Source of the DNA: CAWBRT01 sp963814745
Lineage (GTDB): Bacteria; Acidobacteriota; Terriglobia; Terriglobales; Acidobacteriaceae
DNA length: 64,000 nucleotides
Assembly (NCBI GenBank): GCA_963814745.1
Contig: CAWFEA010000004.1
Coordinates: forward strand, 930,001 to 994,000
Reading direction: 5' to 3'
Each line of letters opens with the position of its first letter. Positions within the stretch are counted from its first letter, which is position 1. Made by a program: the position numbers and the translations under genes. Below the pieces are notes generated by a model. It did not search any database, was not told the DNA's origin, and saw only the letters and a program-made list of their open reading frames with translations. Positions 46,322 through 57,571 of the stretch are shown here, in pieces.

Positions 46322-48136
46322 ACCTGTAGAGTCGATATACCGATTAAATGCGGAAAGCAAGTCCCGATACTCGTAGCCTCGGCCACGTACGGTATCGGTC
46401 ACGCGCATGACGCGCGCCTCTATCTCAAATGGTCTGAGCATCCGGGCCAGCTTTCGAGGTGACAACCCACACTCTTCCCAAGCGGATTCTTCGAGCGCCC
46501 TCAGCCTTTCGATTAGTGTCTTGGTATCGCACCGCTCCCGCTCTGCGGGCCACACGGCCTGTATGTCCGCCAGCAACTTCAGCGGCAGCGAGTCATTTTC
46601 GTCGTCGCCTGCTTTTGTAGAGCAAAGCTGCTGAGCACACTTCTCCAATTCAGACGTTCGCTCTGGTGCAGCTGTTGAGCAGATAGCGAACAGCGGAAGC
46701 CATAAATCAGCGTCGCGGTCTCCAAGGAAAGCAAGGTCGCTGCTCATCAAGCGCTCGTAGGCTCGCCGGATATTGCCCTGATTTGCTTTTGCAAAATTAG
46801 TGATAGATTCCCGCAGCGGTTTGGCATCGGCGGTTGCCCGTGACAGCAAGAACCGTTCTACCAGCTGGCCCGCTGTGCGCCTTTGCATCGTCACCTTAAT
46901 AGAACGATCCGTCAGGGTGTCAGGCAGTCGCCCAATTGCGGCAAATGCCTTCGGGCCATAGACGGGAAAGTGCTTGAGTTCATTCTTGGGGCCATCACAA
47001 CGCGGAATAGTCGCACCCTTGCGGTGCCCAGCGTTCATAATCGAAAGGATTGCTTGGGTTGACTCGCTCTTGTTCCTTGTGTTGAGCACTTCCACTTCGT
47101 CCAGCAGCAAAGTGGGTTGCTCGGCCATCATGCGAAAGATCGACGCAGGGGTTGGAGCTATTCCTCGCCATGGGTGAAAGGCTAGCTGCTCCAGCACCTC
47201 CAGAAGCCGGGTCTTGCCGCATCGCTTGGCTGGCGAGAGCAGCGCCAAATATGGGAAACAATCGAAGACGTGGGCGCTGTGGGTTGCAACGATCCACACC
47301 GCCACCGGCAGGTATGCGGCATCAGGAAGAATACAGAAGCGCCGGACATACTGTTCCACGTTGGCGACGATCTGCCCAGTGTTGGCGCATGGTTGCGGTT
47401 CCGCTGTCGTAGGCTGGCGGGTTTCATCAATGATCTTGAGTAGCTGCTCGCGTGCGCTGGCCCCTGCCGCATCGGCCCATTCGCTTAGGTCTTTGCCGCT
47501 TGGCAATTCCACAATCTCGACGGACGCAGCTATGCCCACCAAAGAACGGAACACATTCTGCGCGTGCTTTCGACCCGGCTCGTCCCGGTCCGGTACGATC
47601 ACGACGCACTTTCCACGTAAGCACTCGGAATGCTCGTCTCGCCATTTTCCCGCGCCCCCAGGGTTGCACGTTGCTACGAAGCCCAACTCTCCAGCGCGGT
47701 TGCAGTCCTTTTCACCTTCACAGATTAGAACGAGGTCAGCGCAGAGAACTGCTGGCAGGTTGTAAAGGACGCGGCACGTTCCATTCAGACGCCATATCCA
47801 GCCGCCTTGCCCATCCGGTCGCCTCTGCTTGAATCCCTTTGGCTCGTAACGGACAACCTCGAACAGCAATTGACCACTTTCATCCTTGTAGGGGTAGGAC
47901 ACTACCTCGCGTGGTTGCCCGCTGCTCTCGTTGAAGAGATCTGACATCTTCATGCCCAATGCTCGTACGATGTCCTCGGTGGAACAGCCAGCGTGACAAT
48001 GCAGCAATACTCGCCCTCCAGCCTCTCGCACGGAGAGGCTCGGCTTCGAGTCAGAATGCGCCGGGCAGCGTGCCGTCCATTCTTTGCCGCAGCGCTTCGC
48101 GCCTTTGAGCTGAGGCAACAATTCGCGGACAGTCAT
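46295..48136 (-). CDS. Primase-ATPase: CHC2 zinc finger, TOPRIM and DUF3631-type ATPase
   Basis: 613 aa. The N-terminal CHC2-like zinc finger has ARCPAHSDSKPSLSV and LHCHAGC. The TOPRIM region has LVLICEGEKDCNRAGELG, NPGGAGKW and IVPDRDEPGRKHAQ. The C-terminal half is an ATPase with Walker A PAKRCGKTRLLE (about 302-312) and Walker B PTLLLDEVEV (about 342), as in DUF3631 helicase-like proteins of plasmids and phages. It probably primes replication of the excised element. It follows the excisionase-like gene by 13 bp. Confidence 0.85.
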   Translation of the reverse strand: MTVRELLPQLKGAKRCGKEWTARCPAHSDSKPSLSVREAGGRVLLHCHAGCSTEDIVRALGMKMSDLFNESSGQPREVVSYPYKDESGQLLFEVVRYEPKGFKQRRPDGQGGWIWRLNGTCRVLYNLPAVLCADLVLICEGEKDCNRAGELGFVATCNPGGAGKWRDEHSECLRGKCVVIVPDRDEPGRKHAQNVFRSLVGIAASVEIVELPSGKDLSEWADAAGASAREQLLKIIDETRQPTTAEPQPCANTGQIVANVEQYVRRFCILPDAAYLPVAVWIVATHSAHVFDCFPYLALLSPAKRCGKTRLLEVLEQLAFHPWRGIAPTPASIFRMMAEQPTLLLDEVEVLNTRNKSESTQAILSIMNAGHRKGATIPRCDGPKNELKHFPVYGPKAFAAIGRLPDTLTDRSIKVTMQRRTAGQLVERFLLSRATADAKPLRESITNFAKANQGNIRRAYERLMSSDLAFLGDRDADLWLPLFAICSTAAPERTSELEKCAQQLCSTKAGDDENDSLPLKLLADIQAVWPAERERCDTKTLIERLRALEESAWEECGLSPRKLARMLRPFEIEARVMRVTDTVRGRGYEYRDLLSAFNRYIDSTGVTSVTNQQ

Positions 48137-48149
48137 TTGTGGTCAACTT

Positions 48150-48356
48150 CTACTGCTTGTTTTCCTTGTTGCCGTTAGACCGCGTGCCTTCGTTCACCAG
48201 CTTTTGGAGCGCTTCAGGGGTCACACAGACCCGGCGTCCAAGCCTCGTTGCGGGAAGTTTCCCCTGGGAAATCCACTTCCGAATTGTCCACGGCGAAACG
48301 CTGATTGCCTTGGCAGCGGATTCGATGTCCAACGCGATCTTCTCGCTTGGTATCAT
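48150..48356 (-). CDS. Excisionase-like HTH protein
   Basis: 68 aa with a MerR/excisionase winged-helix: DIESAAKAISVSPWTIRKWI, then GKLPATRLGRRVCVTPEALQ. This is the usual form of Xis and AlpA-like directionality factors. It is the first gene of the minus-strand operon and diverges from the MerR-like/integrase operon, a common excision switch layout. Confidence 0.8.
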   Translation of the reverse strand: MIPSEKIALDIESAAKAISVSPWTIRKWISQGKLPATRLGRRVCVTPEALQKLVNEGTRSNGNKENKQ

Positions 48357-48384
48357 GTGGTCCTACTCAGTACTCGAAATTTGT

Positions 48385-48413
48385 TTGACTTGGCATCTCA
48401 AATAGAGTATACA
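48385..48413 (+). promoter_or_regulatory. Sigma-70-type promoter for the MerR-like/integrase operon
   Basis: TTGACT (48385-48390), a 17-bp spacer and TATACA (48408-48413). ATAGAGTAT occurs twice around it (48402-48410 and about 48441-48449), possible operator repeats. It reads toward the gene at 48495. Confidence 0.6.
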
Positions 48414-48494
48414 AGCCAGACATAGTACATGCGTGCACGATAGAGTATCTCGTGGGTAATTGCAAGCTGAAAATTTTGTGAAAGGGAAATCAGA

Positions 48495-48971
48495 ATGAAA
48501 CGTACTGCGAATGAAAAGATGCAGGTGTTTACTCTTGGAGATGTCGCCGAGATTCTTTCAGTGCCAATCAGCCGAATTAAGAACTGGACAATCGGTCGCC
48601 CATATCGTGTTGTCCCTTCGTTAGTCACTGGGCGAGGTAAGGGCCGCAGAAATCTCTACACGCTGGAAGACGTGTATTTGTTGGCTCTGTTAACAAGGCT
48701 CCACGATGACGGGCTTTCCCCAGACCTCATCAGCTGGCTTCCTAAGCTCGCTAATGAGAAACGGGTAAGAGCGGCTTTGGTCAGTGCAGAGATGAAGTTC
48801 TTCATAGTTCGCGCCGGAGGCGGAGAAGAGCCAGAGTTGCTCTTCAATAGTGTGCTTCGACGGCAGGACCTCGCGTCTACCAAGATGTCCGGGGGAACAT
48901 ACCAATTGAATCTTCAGATGTTGCGCGCCGAAGTCAATCGAAAGATTGCGCAGTTGGAAAGGAGAAAATAA
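48495..48971 (+). CDS. MerR-like transcriptional regulator
   Basis: 158 aa. The N-terminal DNA-binding domain (FTLGDVAEILSVPISRIKNW, GKGRRNLYTLEDVYLLALL) is of the MerR superfamily but with an inserted loop after the recognition helix. The C-terminal part is uncharacterised. A 1-base gap separates its stop from the GTG of the integrase, so the two are one operon. It probably controls integrase/excisionase balance. Confidence 0.75.
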   Translation: MKRTANEKMQVFTLGDVAEILSVPISRIKNWTIGRPYRVVPSLVTGRGKGRRNLYTLEDVYLLALLTRLHDDGLSPDLISWLPKLANEKRVRAALVSAEMKFFIVRAGGGEEPELLFNSVLRRQDLASTKMSGGTYQLNLQMLRAEVNRKIAQLERRK

Positions 48972-48972
48972 A

Positions 48973-50256
<1,284 letters not shown>

Positions 50257-50268
50257 TCCCCTTTAAAA

Positions 50269-51675
50269 TCAATCACTTGCAGGCAGGCGAGGTTGAAGGT
50301 GTGCCTCAGGGCACATCTGAGGGCACAACTGGTTGCCCAAAAGAGCTTTTTGAATAGCCTCTTCTTGCATCAACCAATTCGCTCCCAGCACAAGCGCCTG
50401 CCGGATTTCGTTCTCGCTGGCGTGGTCGTACACGTCATGCGCCAACACCCCGGTGCGCTTACCGTGACCGAGCACTTCCGACCTGACCTTCAGCCGGACA
50501 CCCGCTTTGGACATAGCGGTTGAAAAGGTGTGCCGGAAATCATGCCATCCACCAAGACGGATTCCGATGGCCTTTGCTGCGGGGTGAAGCTTGCGCTTCA
50601 GCGCGTTGCCGGGATCAATCGGCGTGCCAGCTTCGGAGCGGAAAATCCACTCGTGCCCTCCCCCTAGTTGCGGCATTCGCCGAACGAGTTCCGCATGTAC
50701 GGGCGTGTCCAGTGGAATTCGCTCGTACTCATGTGGCTCGAACTCCACCAGCTTGCGCTCGTAAATTGCGCGGCGAATGTGGAGGATGTTGTGCTCGTCC
50801 AAATCAGACGGGCGCAACGCGAGGGCTTCCTCGATGCGTTTCGGCACCAAGGCAAGGAACAACACCAACGTACGGTACGGTTCCTCCATCTGCTCCATGA
50901 TTGCCATGATTTGGCTCCACAGCAGAACCATGCGAATCAGCCGACGACCTGCGGTTTTCTTTGGCAGTCGAATTCTCTCCGCAGGGTTGTGTTCAATCCA
51001 GCGGTTCCGCTTCGCCCACTCTAACGTCAGAGAGAGCGTCACCCGCATCGAGCGTAGCGAAGATTTGCCGTAATTCTTCGCCTTGTCGTTGAGGAACTTT
51101 TGAATTTCCTCGCGGGTGATTTCGCCGACCGCCGAAGCTCCGAAGTGCGGAACAACGTAAGCACGGAGGGCATTGGCGTAGTGCGTCAAAGTGTTGTCAG
51201 CAAGTGCCGCCCCCTCAGCCGCCTTCCAGCGTTTGACCAGATCAGTGAAATTCACTGGCTTGCCGTTCGTGGTCGGATTCAGAGTTGGCTGCATTTCTGC
51301 TTCTCGGTGCAACTCCCGCCGCATGTCATCCAGCTTGTCTCGGGCTGCGGTCTCGGTCGGATACTCCGTTTTGGAACCTATCGTGACTTTCTTGTGGACT
51401 CGGCTCCCGTCCGGCATATCCAAGCGAAACCGCCCTTTCCACGTCTTGCTTTTCTTATCAAACCAAACAGAACCTCGTTGGTACCGTCGCGGCATAACAG
51501 CCCCTTCCGGTCTCAACGACTTCCTGAGTGTCATTCCCCTGCAAAGATGTTGATTGAGCAATGCCCGGTCAACGCGAACCAGCCGACCGATTCGCACGAC
51601 GGGAAGTTCCGAGAGGTGGCGGCGAACCCAACTCTCACTGACGTGAAGGAGGACTGCCGCCTCCGCAACGGTCAT
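50269..51675 (-). CDS. Tyrosine recombinase/integrase with N-terminal HTH
   Basis: From ATG 51675 the protein has an excisionase-type HTH (MTVAEAAVLLHVSESWVRRH) and then an integrase that could start by itself at MPRRYQRGSVWFDKKSKTW (51495). The catalytic set is intact: Arg in LVPKRIEEALALRPSD, WHDFRHTFSTAM (HxxR), VLGHG and the Tyr in HDVYDHAS. The frame stays open to 51930. The fusion of HTH and integrase in one chain is unusual, so a frame-merging error is possible. It ends 13 bp from the 3' end of tRNA-Lys, the standard place for an element inserted there. Confidence 0.85.
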   Translation of the reverse strand: MTVAEAAVLLHVSESWVRRHLSELPVVRIGRLVRVDRALLNQHLCRGMTLRKSLRPEGAVMPRRYQRGSVWFDKKSKTWKGRFRLDMPDGSRVHKKVTIGSKTEYPTETAARDKLDDMRRELHREAEMQPTLNPTTNGKPVNFTDLVKRWKAAEGAALADNTLTHYANALRAYVVPHFGASAVGEITREEIQKFLNDKAKNYGKSSLRSMRVTLSLTLEWAKRNRWIEHNPAERIRLPKKTAGRRLIRMVLLWSQIMAIMEQMEEPYRTLVLFLALVPKRIEEALALRPSDLDEHNILHIRRAIYERKLVEFEPHEYERIPLDTPVHAELVRRMPQLGGGHEWIFRSEAGTPIDPGNALKRKLHPAAKAIGIRLGGWHDFRHTFSTAMSKAGVRLKVRSEVLGHGKRTGVLAHDVYDHASENEIRQALVLGANWLMQEEAIQKALLGNQLCPQMCPEAHLQPRLPASD

Positions 51676-52017
51676 CAATGGGTCATTACTGGCTGCACTC
51701 CCTTTACCTCGACCTACCCGCTTTCTGCCTGTGGATTGAGAGGGATACAATCCGAGATACAATCCGCCCTCATGGCGTTCTGCCCATGGCGGCTGCGGAG
51801 TAACCAAAGAAATTCCACCAGCAGTCTGGGGGAGGGCACAAGCACAAATAGATGCTGACTCGACGGGGCAGATGGCAATGCCATCCTGCTCGTGTAGGCT
51901 ACTATCCGGATTGTGGCCGCGAACCGCCATTTCCAGCCCCGCGTGCGTCGTGAATCGTCAACGACCGTGTGAACCGCGAAAAAACAGAGAACGGCCTCAA
52001 CACCGCTCCCTTACAAA

Positions 52018-52290
52018 TCAAAACAATTCCTTCATCAATTCGAATGCTGAACCGATGAAAGGATCACCTTCGTACTCGACAAGTTCGCGTTCAAACACAT
52101 CGCGGACGGTACCCGCGCCATGAGTTGCAATTAGTTTTTGCACCGTCTCCCGCCACTCGTCATAAATGGCAGAAAGAGTGTTGTCCGTCTCGGTAGCAAT
52201 TTGAGTAGCTATTGCGAAGGCAACCTCCTCAATGGGCTCAATATTTACTTTCACCGGTTTGACTCTCTTTTTCGTGGCCTTTTTCGCCAT
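52018..52290 (-). CDS. Hypothetical protein
   Basis: 90 aa from ATG 52290 (MAKKATKKRVKPVKVNIEPI), preceded by GGAG. A basic N-terminus is followed by helices (EEVAFAIATQIATETDNTLS, GTVRDVFERELVEYEG). No family recognised. The frame extends to 52383 without support. Confidence 0.5.
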   Translation of the reverse strand: MAKKATKKRVKPVKVNIEPIEEVAFAIATQIATETDNTLSAIYDEWRETVQKLIATHGAGTVRDVFERELVEYEGDPFIGSAFELMKELF

Positions 52291-52805
52291 TTTCGATCTC
52301 CTTTGATCGATGGTCGTGATACCGTTTACCGCACGGGGGAAGGAAACGGTCGTCGCTCCCCCACAACCGAATGCTTTTGGCAATGATTTCGGGAGGGCTA
52401 CGCCCGACTGGGCTAACTCCTACTTCTACATTCGAGTTCAATCGCGTGTACTGCTCTAGCAATTCAGGGGTAACAGACAGCCCCTGTGTCATCCGCAACA
52501 TCGAACTGATTGATGGCTGCCTGTGGCTCTGATATCGGTTTCTCCGGCGTGACGGCAAAGTGTCGCTCCGACCTCGAATATCAATATCCGCGTTGTGGCC
52601 GAAGCAAATCACAGTTCAACTTTCGCACGCCTCGCCTGTTAACTTCTGGAACAAGTCAACGAAAAAATGGGGGTATTATTTTCCAAGAATAGGGATATTC
52701 TTGAACCGGTTTCGTCCCTACTTAACCAGACGGTATCGGACAACTACCGGTATCGAGTTTGGTGGGAACTTGTGGGACGTTGACTATGATCTTAGGTAGG
52801 AGTTT
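52291..52805. other. Gap with no firm gene
   Basis: 515 bp. A minus-strand frame (52238-52612) includes plausible protein-like text (MTQGLSVTPELLEQYTRLNS) and may be a small gene or remnant overlapping the 90-aa gene, but I cannot confirm it. Nothing else is recognised. Confidence 0.3.
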
Positions 52806-53549
52806 ATGAACAAACCCAAAGCCAGTCTTTCGCCAGATCAACCGCTTGTTATCCCGAAGCCCATAAGCTTTAGTGAATGGCAGAAGACATTTGAGCGTTT
52901 GCTTAAGTACGACGCCGATGCCCGTACTCCGTTCAACAAATATTTGCAGCACATAAACGCTCACCCGGATGACCATCGTACCGACGCCAAACAGGGTCTG
53001 GAATGGCTGCTGGACATGATCTACATGTACACAAAAACCACGGAACCTTTCGGTGAGGTCACAGAGAAAAGAATTAGGAAAGCAAATCTCCATATTAGGG
53101 AGCGGCTAAACAATCTGTCCCAAGAACTTAAGGACTTTGCCGAGGAGATTCGACGTGCTGGAATTATTGTCGCTCCGGATGGTGGGCTCCATGGCACAGA
53201 CCATTTGCTACAATGCTTCGCCGAGGCTTCAATCGTCGTTGAACATTACCTCTTTATGATGAGAACGCCCCATAAGGCGCGACGGGACTCCACCATCGTC
53301 AACATAGCCATGGGATTACTGGGTTGGTTTCTTTACTGGGAAGATAGTTTTATTTTCAAGCCGAAGGAAGCATGTGCAATAGCCAAACTGGCACTGCAAG
53401 CTCAAGGGTACGATAAAGAGGATTTGTCGCAGCTCGACGTGCAACGAGAAACAGGTAATATCGGCCATGCAATAGACACTTTAGAGGCGGAATTTTTGGC
53501 TATAGATCGTTCCGTGGCAACTTTGGGCGCTATCCGTAGGAAAGAGTGA
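52806..53549 (+). CDS. Hypothetical protein
   Basis: 247 aa, mostly helical and soluble (SFSEWQKTFERLLKYDADAR, LHIRERLNNLSQELKDFAEE, LLGWFLYWEDSFIF). AGGTAGGAG precedes the ATG. No family recognised. Its base composition is lower in GC than the core region, as expected for the accessory block. Confidence 0.6.
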   Translation: MNKPKASLSPDQPLVIPKPISFSEWQKTFERLLKYDADARTPFNKYLQHINAHPDDHRTDAKQGLEWLLDMIYMYTKTTEPFGEVTEKRIRKANLHIRERLNNLSQELKDFAEEIRRAGIIVAPDGGLHGTDHLLQCFAEASIVVEHYLFMMRTPHKARRDSTIVNIAMGLLGWFLYWEDSFIFKPKEACAIAKLALQAQGYDKEDLSQLDVQRETGNIGHAIDTLEAEFLAIDRSVATLGAIRRKE

Positions 53550-54327
53550 TCTCACAACGCTTTTGTCCCCCTTTCTTCGGCTCGCCATTGTTGATGGGCT
53601 TATGGCAATGATCCGCTAAAAGCGATAGCGCCTTCTTCAGCACACCAGACTGGAATAATTACCCCCCTTAATTTCCCTGCGTTCTTCCACAAAGTGTCTC
53701 CGAGTCTGTTTGACAATGACACTGGCTCAGGCGCCGTAGCAGTCATAGCTAGGCGGAAATGAGCGCAATGTCCCAGTCTCAAGTGAGACTGAAAAAAGGG
53801 GAACTTAGATGCAAAAGCGAAAATCAACAGGTGATCGGGGCTTGGATCGATTACTAGCCCCATTGACCGACGACAACAAGCAGAGACTTTTCACCGTCAC
53901 AGACAGAATTAAGCAGAACCTGAAGCAGGGCAGTAAATTCGTTCTGGCTGCTGACCTGAGCACGGTACGTACTATTCTCGTGCCCGATCCGAAAGCGCAT
54001 AAAAGCGCAAAGGAAGCATGGAGCACGTGGATCAGGGTGAACAAGTTTGAGGGGCTGCCGAAAGCTACGGCCTATAGGCTCATGGACGGCTACGAGGAAG
54101 CGCAGAAAATGTTTAGCCCGGTGTTTCTCGACGCCGTGGCTGCGTCAGGGCTAGCTCTCAACATCACCCCGAGCGTTGCCAAGCCATTGGGCAGGTATAC
54201 CGATATTGCCCTGAAATACGCCGAGGAGATCAAACCCGAGGCCAAACTGTCCGAGGAGAAGGCGGTAGAGATTGTCATGGCCATTGTGCGTGACAAGCCG
54301 GAGCCCAAGCCGAAGAAGCCCTTCTTA

Positions 54328-55418
54328 TTGAGTATTGAATAATATACTGACATTTCTGAAAGATTGTGCTATCCTGCCGTGCATGGGCAATCCAGCGGGA
54401 GTTCGCAGAGATTTTGACGCACTGGAGCAGCGGCGGATGGAAGCGGCGCGGCTGCTGAAGCAGGGATATAGCCAGTCCGAGGTGGCGCGGCGTGTAAAGG
54501 TACATCGGCAATCGGTGGGTCAGTGGGCTCGACAACTCCAGGAAGGTGGACGGCGGGCGCTTAAAAAGGCAGGACGAGCGGGTCGCAAACCGCGCCTACG
54601 TCCCGAAGACCTGCGGCGAATCGAGCGTGGTCTGAAGCGTGGCCCACAAGCACTCGGATATGAAACCAGCCTATGGACGTCGGCGCGAGTGACCCACCTG
54701 ATCGAACGCGAATGCGGGGTGAAGTACCACCCCTCGCAGGCATGGCGTATTCTGCGGCAACTGGGTTGGAGTTGCCAGCGACCGACGGGACGCGCCTTGG
54801 AACGGGACGAAGCCAAGATTCAGCAGTGGAAGCGGGATCGCTGGCCGGAGTTAAAAAAAAGGCCAAAAATGAGGGCCGCACCATCGTCTTCATCGACGAA
54901 AGCGGATTGAGCGAGCGCCCGCACCGCTGCCGTACGTGGGCTCCACGGGGCCAGACGCCCGTCCTGCAGTACCACTTCAATTGGAAGACCTTGTCAGCCA
55001 TGGCAGGGGTAACGTGGTGGAACTTCTACTTCCGACTGTTTCCGGGCAGCATCCGCAGTCCGCAGGTGGTCGAGTTTCTCTCTCATCTGCTGCGGCACGT
55101 TCCCGGCAAGTTGTTAATCATCTGGGATGGGTTGAAAAGCCATCGCGGTCGTCTGGTCTGGGACTTCGTGCGCGAGCAGCGAGGGCGGATCTGGTTGGAA
55201 TTCCTGCCCGCCTATGCTCCGGAACTGAATCCGGTCGAGTATCTGTGGTCGCACTGGAAGCAGCACGAGCTACCGAATTTCTGCCCCAAGAGCTTCGGCG
55301 AACTGAGTCACTATGCCCGGAAGGCACTGCGGCGGATGCGCCGACGCCCTACTTTGGTTATGGCCTTCTGGGAGCAGGCAGAGCTATTCCCGTTGTAAGT
55401 ATATTATGCAATGCTCAA
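54328..55418 (+). mobile_element. IS630-family insertion sequence, copy 1
   Basis: 1091 bp with terminal inverted repeats of 21 bp (TTGAGTATTGAATAATATAC at the left; TTGAGCATTGCATAATATAC, as reverse complement, at the right), 19 of 21 matching. It is flanked by TA on both sides (54326-54327; 55419-55420), the IS630 target duplication. Confidence 0.9.
54383..55398 (+). CDS. IS630-family transposase, two frames joined by -1 frameshift
   Basis: The first frame (54383-54910) has a helix-turn-helix region (GYSQSEVARRVKVHRQSVGQ) and a second DNA-binding domain. The second frame (open from 54673, used from about 54860 to 55398) is the DDE catalytic domain: IVFIDESGLSERP (first Asp), LLIIWDGLKSHRG (second Asp), LPAYAPELNPVEYLW (Glu). 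They join at A8 (54853-54860), read TTA-AAA-AAA-AGG in frame 0, a classic -1 slip site. The second copy breaks at the same run, so this is programmed. Confidence 0.87.
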
Positions 55419-55770
55419 TAGTTCAGAAAATTGAACTGGCCGAGAGCGTATTGGACAAGCTCAATGTCATCAAGAAAAAGGAGTTGGGCTTGAAGGGCGA
55501 TGACTCCCCGTCCCCCGAAGAGATAAGGGAGGAACTTACGGGCGTTATCAATCACCTCTTGTTCCTTGCCGATTTCGCCGAGGATGAGTGCGATGAGTTT
55601 GCACCGATTGAACTCGTCTCTACGGAACCTTCTGAATCTGCGATGGAGCAAGGGGAAAAAGCGTCTGAACCACACCCGGAGGCAAAGAAAGAGAAAATCC
55701 CTCCTCAGACGATCTCAGAGGCCGCGAGAGCGCACCACAAAAAGCAAGCCTCCACAAAGAAGACTGCCTA

Positions 55771-56630
55771 GAAGCGGTCTCATAAATGGTTAAGCAGCAG
55801 ATGGAGACAAGCAAGGTGCACGAAGCCGAGAAAGTTGTCGATGTGGTATTCCCATCGCACGACCAGACGGCGAAACTTGTGCATCCAGGCAAACAGCCGT
55901 TCTACTTTCCAGCGCCTGCGATAACGGCGCAGCGGGCGACCGTCTTGGGTCTGGCTCCGGCGCTGCCGATTCGGGGCAATCAGTTCAATGCGGTATTGGT
56001 CGGCAAGCTTTTCGTCGAGCGCGTCCGAGTCGTACGCTTTGTCGCCGATGAGGCGGGCGGGGAGTTGGTTGAGGAAGCTTCCCCCAAGAACCTGTTCCAC
56101 AAGCTGGCACTCGGCTGGCGAAGCGCTGTCAACAGATACGGCGAGAGGAAGACTGTTACTAGCGGCGATAGCGATGATTTTCGTGCCCTTGCCGCGCCGG
56201 GTGGGACCGACCGCGAGCCCCCTTTTTTGGCGCTGGCGAAGGTAGCGTCCACGAACGCCTCATCGAGGTTCAACTGTCCTCGCTCGTGCAGGTACCGTGC
56301 TAACCGTTGCAGCGCCTTCTCCAGCTTTCCGCCGCGCACCCACTGCTGGAATCGGCGATGGCAGGTCTGGAACGGCGGATATTTCTCGGGCATTTCGCGC
56401 CACTGGGCTCCGGTGCCCAGCACCCACAGTACGCCGTTCAGCACAGCCCGAGTATCGTGCCATGGACGGCCTCGGTTGTCGGCCCGTCGTGCCGGCCGCA
56501 AGATCGGCTCGATCAGTTGCCATTGTTCGTCCGTTAATTCCCAACGTCCCTGCATGGTGGGAACGGAGCATTCCAGAGCACACCCAGAGTGCCACGTTTC
56601 ACGGCCAGCGGGGATTTATGAGACTGGTTC
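55771..56630 (-). mobile_element. IS5-family (IS427-like) insertion sequence
   Basis: About 860 bp. The ends are inverted repeats sharing GTCTCATAAAT (55777-55787 and its reverse complement near 56614-56624). The exact tips and target duplication are uncertain. It abuts the stop codon of the split gene. Confidence 0.75.
55780..56555 (-). CDS. IS5-family transposase, two frames joined by -1 frameshift
   Basis: The first frame (56555 down to about 56220) is the DUF4096-type N-terminal domain (RWELTDEQWQLIEPILRPAR, RRFQQWVRGGKLEKALQRLA) leading to LDEAFVDATFASAKKGG. The second frame continues with GPTRRGKGTKIIAIASNSLP, LPARLIGDKAYDSDALDEKL and the end RRWKVERLFAWMHKFRRLVV (Glu). The switch occurs at A6G5 (near 56225), a known type of IS5 slip site, so it is likely programmed. 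256 aa when joined. Confidence 0.82.
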
Positions 56631-56682
56631 AAGTCTCTAGGCTAGGGGGCGGCGATTCCCGCCCCCCATTTTCAAGGAGGAA

Positions 56683-57449
56683 ATGATGCCATTGATTTAC
56701 AAACCGCAGGGCAGGGCTGGTGAATATGCCACGCGAGCGTGCAACATTTATTCGGGATGCTCTCACAACTGCGAATACTGTTTCTCTCCACTGTGCACGC
56801 ATGTCATCCGGGACGAATTCTGCAAGCCGAAACCTCGTGGCGATGAGTTTTTAGAAATATTGGAAGAAGAGGCCAAAAAGCTGAAACCGAGTGCTCCAAT
56901 CCTTTTATGTTTCACGTGTGACCCATACCAGCAGCTCGACGAGAAGCTACAACTAACCCGTAGCACAATCCAGATTCTGCACAAGTATGGCCACGCCGTC
57001 CACATTCTCACCAAGGGCGGAAGTCGGGCTTTCCGCGATCTGGACATCATGACCGCGAATGATGCGTTTGCGTCCACGTTGACATTCCTTGATCCAGTAG
57101 CCTCGGCGCAATGGGAACCCGGCGCTGCTCTGCCTGATGACCGAATCGAGACCATTCGCAGGTTTCATGCGGCTGGAATTCCAACTTGGGTAAGTTTGGA
57201 GCCAGTGATCATGCCGGAGGTCACTCTCGAAATCATTCGGCGCACTCATCCATTCGTTGTTCATTACAAAATTGGCAGGCTCAACTACCACCCTCACGCA
57301 AAGACCATTAACTGGGCGAAGTTCGCCAAAGAAGCAGTTGAGTTGCTCGATAGTCTAGGGCGAAGTACTACATCAAAAAAGACCTACTCCAGTACTTGAA
57401 GCTTTATAACTACTGGAATTCAAAGTTCAAGCGAGAAGGTCGTAGATGA
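56683..57449 (+). CDS. SPL-like radical SAM protein, frameshifted near its end
   Basis: Radical SAM protein of the spore photoproduct lyase-like group (RACNIYSGCSHNCEYCFSPL), with the three cluster Cys in CSHNCEYC. Further family marks are PILLCFTCDPYQQLDEK and HAVHILTKGG. The given frame ends at 57399 (LLDSLGRSTTSKKTYSST); a one-base shift near 57355 yields AKYYIKKDLLQYLKLYNYWN and a stop at 57449, which fits the family better. AAGGAGG precedes the start. Such proteins are frequent in phages and mobile elements; the substrate is unknown. Confidence 0.8.
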
Positions 57450-57547
57450 CCCCCAAAAAAGTTGAGCTGGCAATTGGGCTCTGGGGTAATGGACAGGTAG
57501 GCCGGGAAAAATCTGTGCCGTGTCTTGTGGAGTCGTTTTACAAATGA
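57446..57547 (+). CDS. Small ORF overlapping the SPL-like gene, 33 aa
   Basis: Starts MTPKKVELAIGLWGNGQVGR. Its ATG overlaps the corrected stop of the radical SAM gene as ATGA, the usual coupling signal. No family recognised. Coding status depends on the frame correction above. Confidence 0.35.
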   Translation: MTPKKVELAIGLWGNGQVGREKSVPCLVESFYK

Positions 57548-57571
57548 CAAGCAAATCTGAAGGAGGAATGA

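Larger units (their letters stand above)
53809..55771 (+). pseudogene. Hypothetical gene split by an IS630 insertion
   Basis: The 5' part (53809-54327) encodes MQKRKSTGDRGLDRLLAPLT to PKKPFL; the 3' part (55421-55771) encodes VQKIELAESVLDKLNVIKKK to KKQASTKKTA. Removing the IS and one TA target copy joins them in frame (PKKPFL-VQKIELAES), giving about 289 aa. The N-terminal part has FEGLPKATAYRLMDGYEEAQ, perhaps a DNA-binding helix region; the C-terminus is basic. Function unknown. Confidence 0.75.

Noticed and set aside
52238..52612. Minus-strand 124-codon frame
   Set aside because: Part of it looks protein-like, but it overlaps a better-supported small gene with a ribosome site and has no recognised family.
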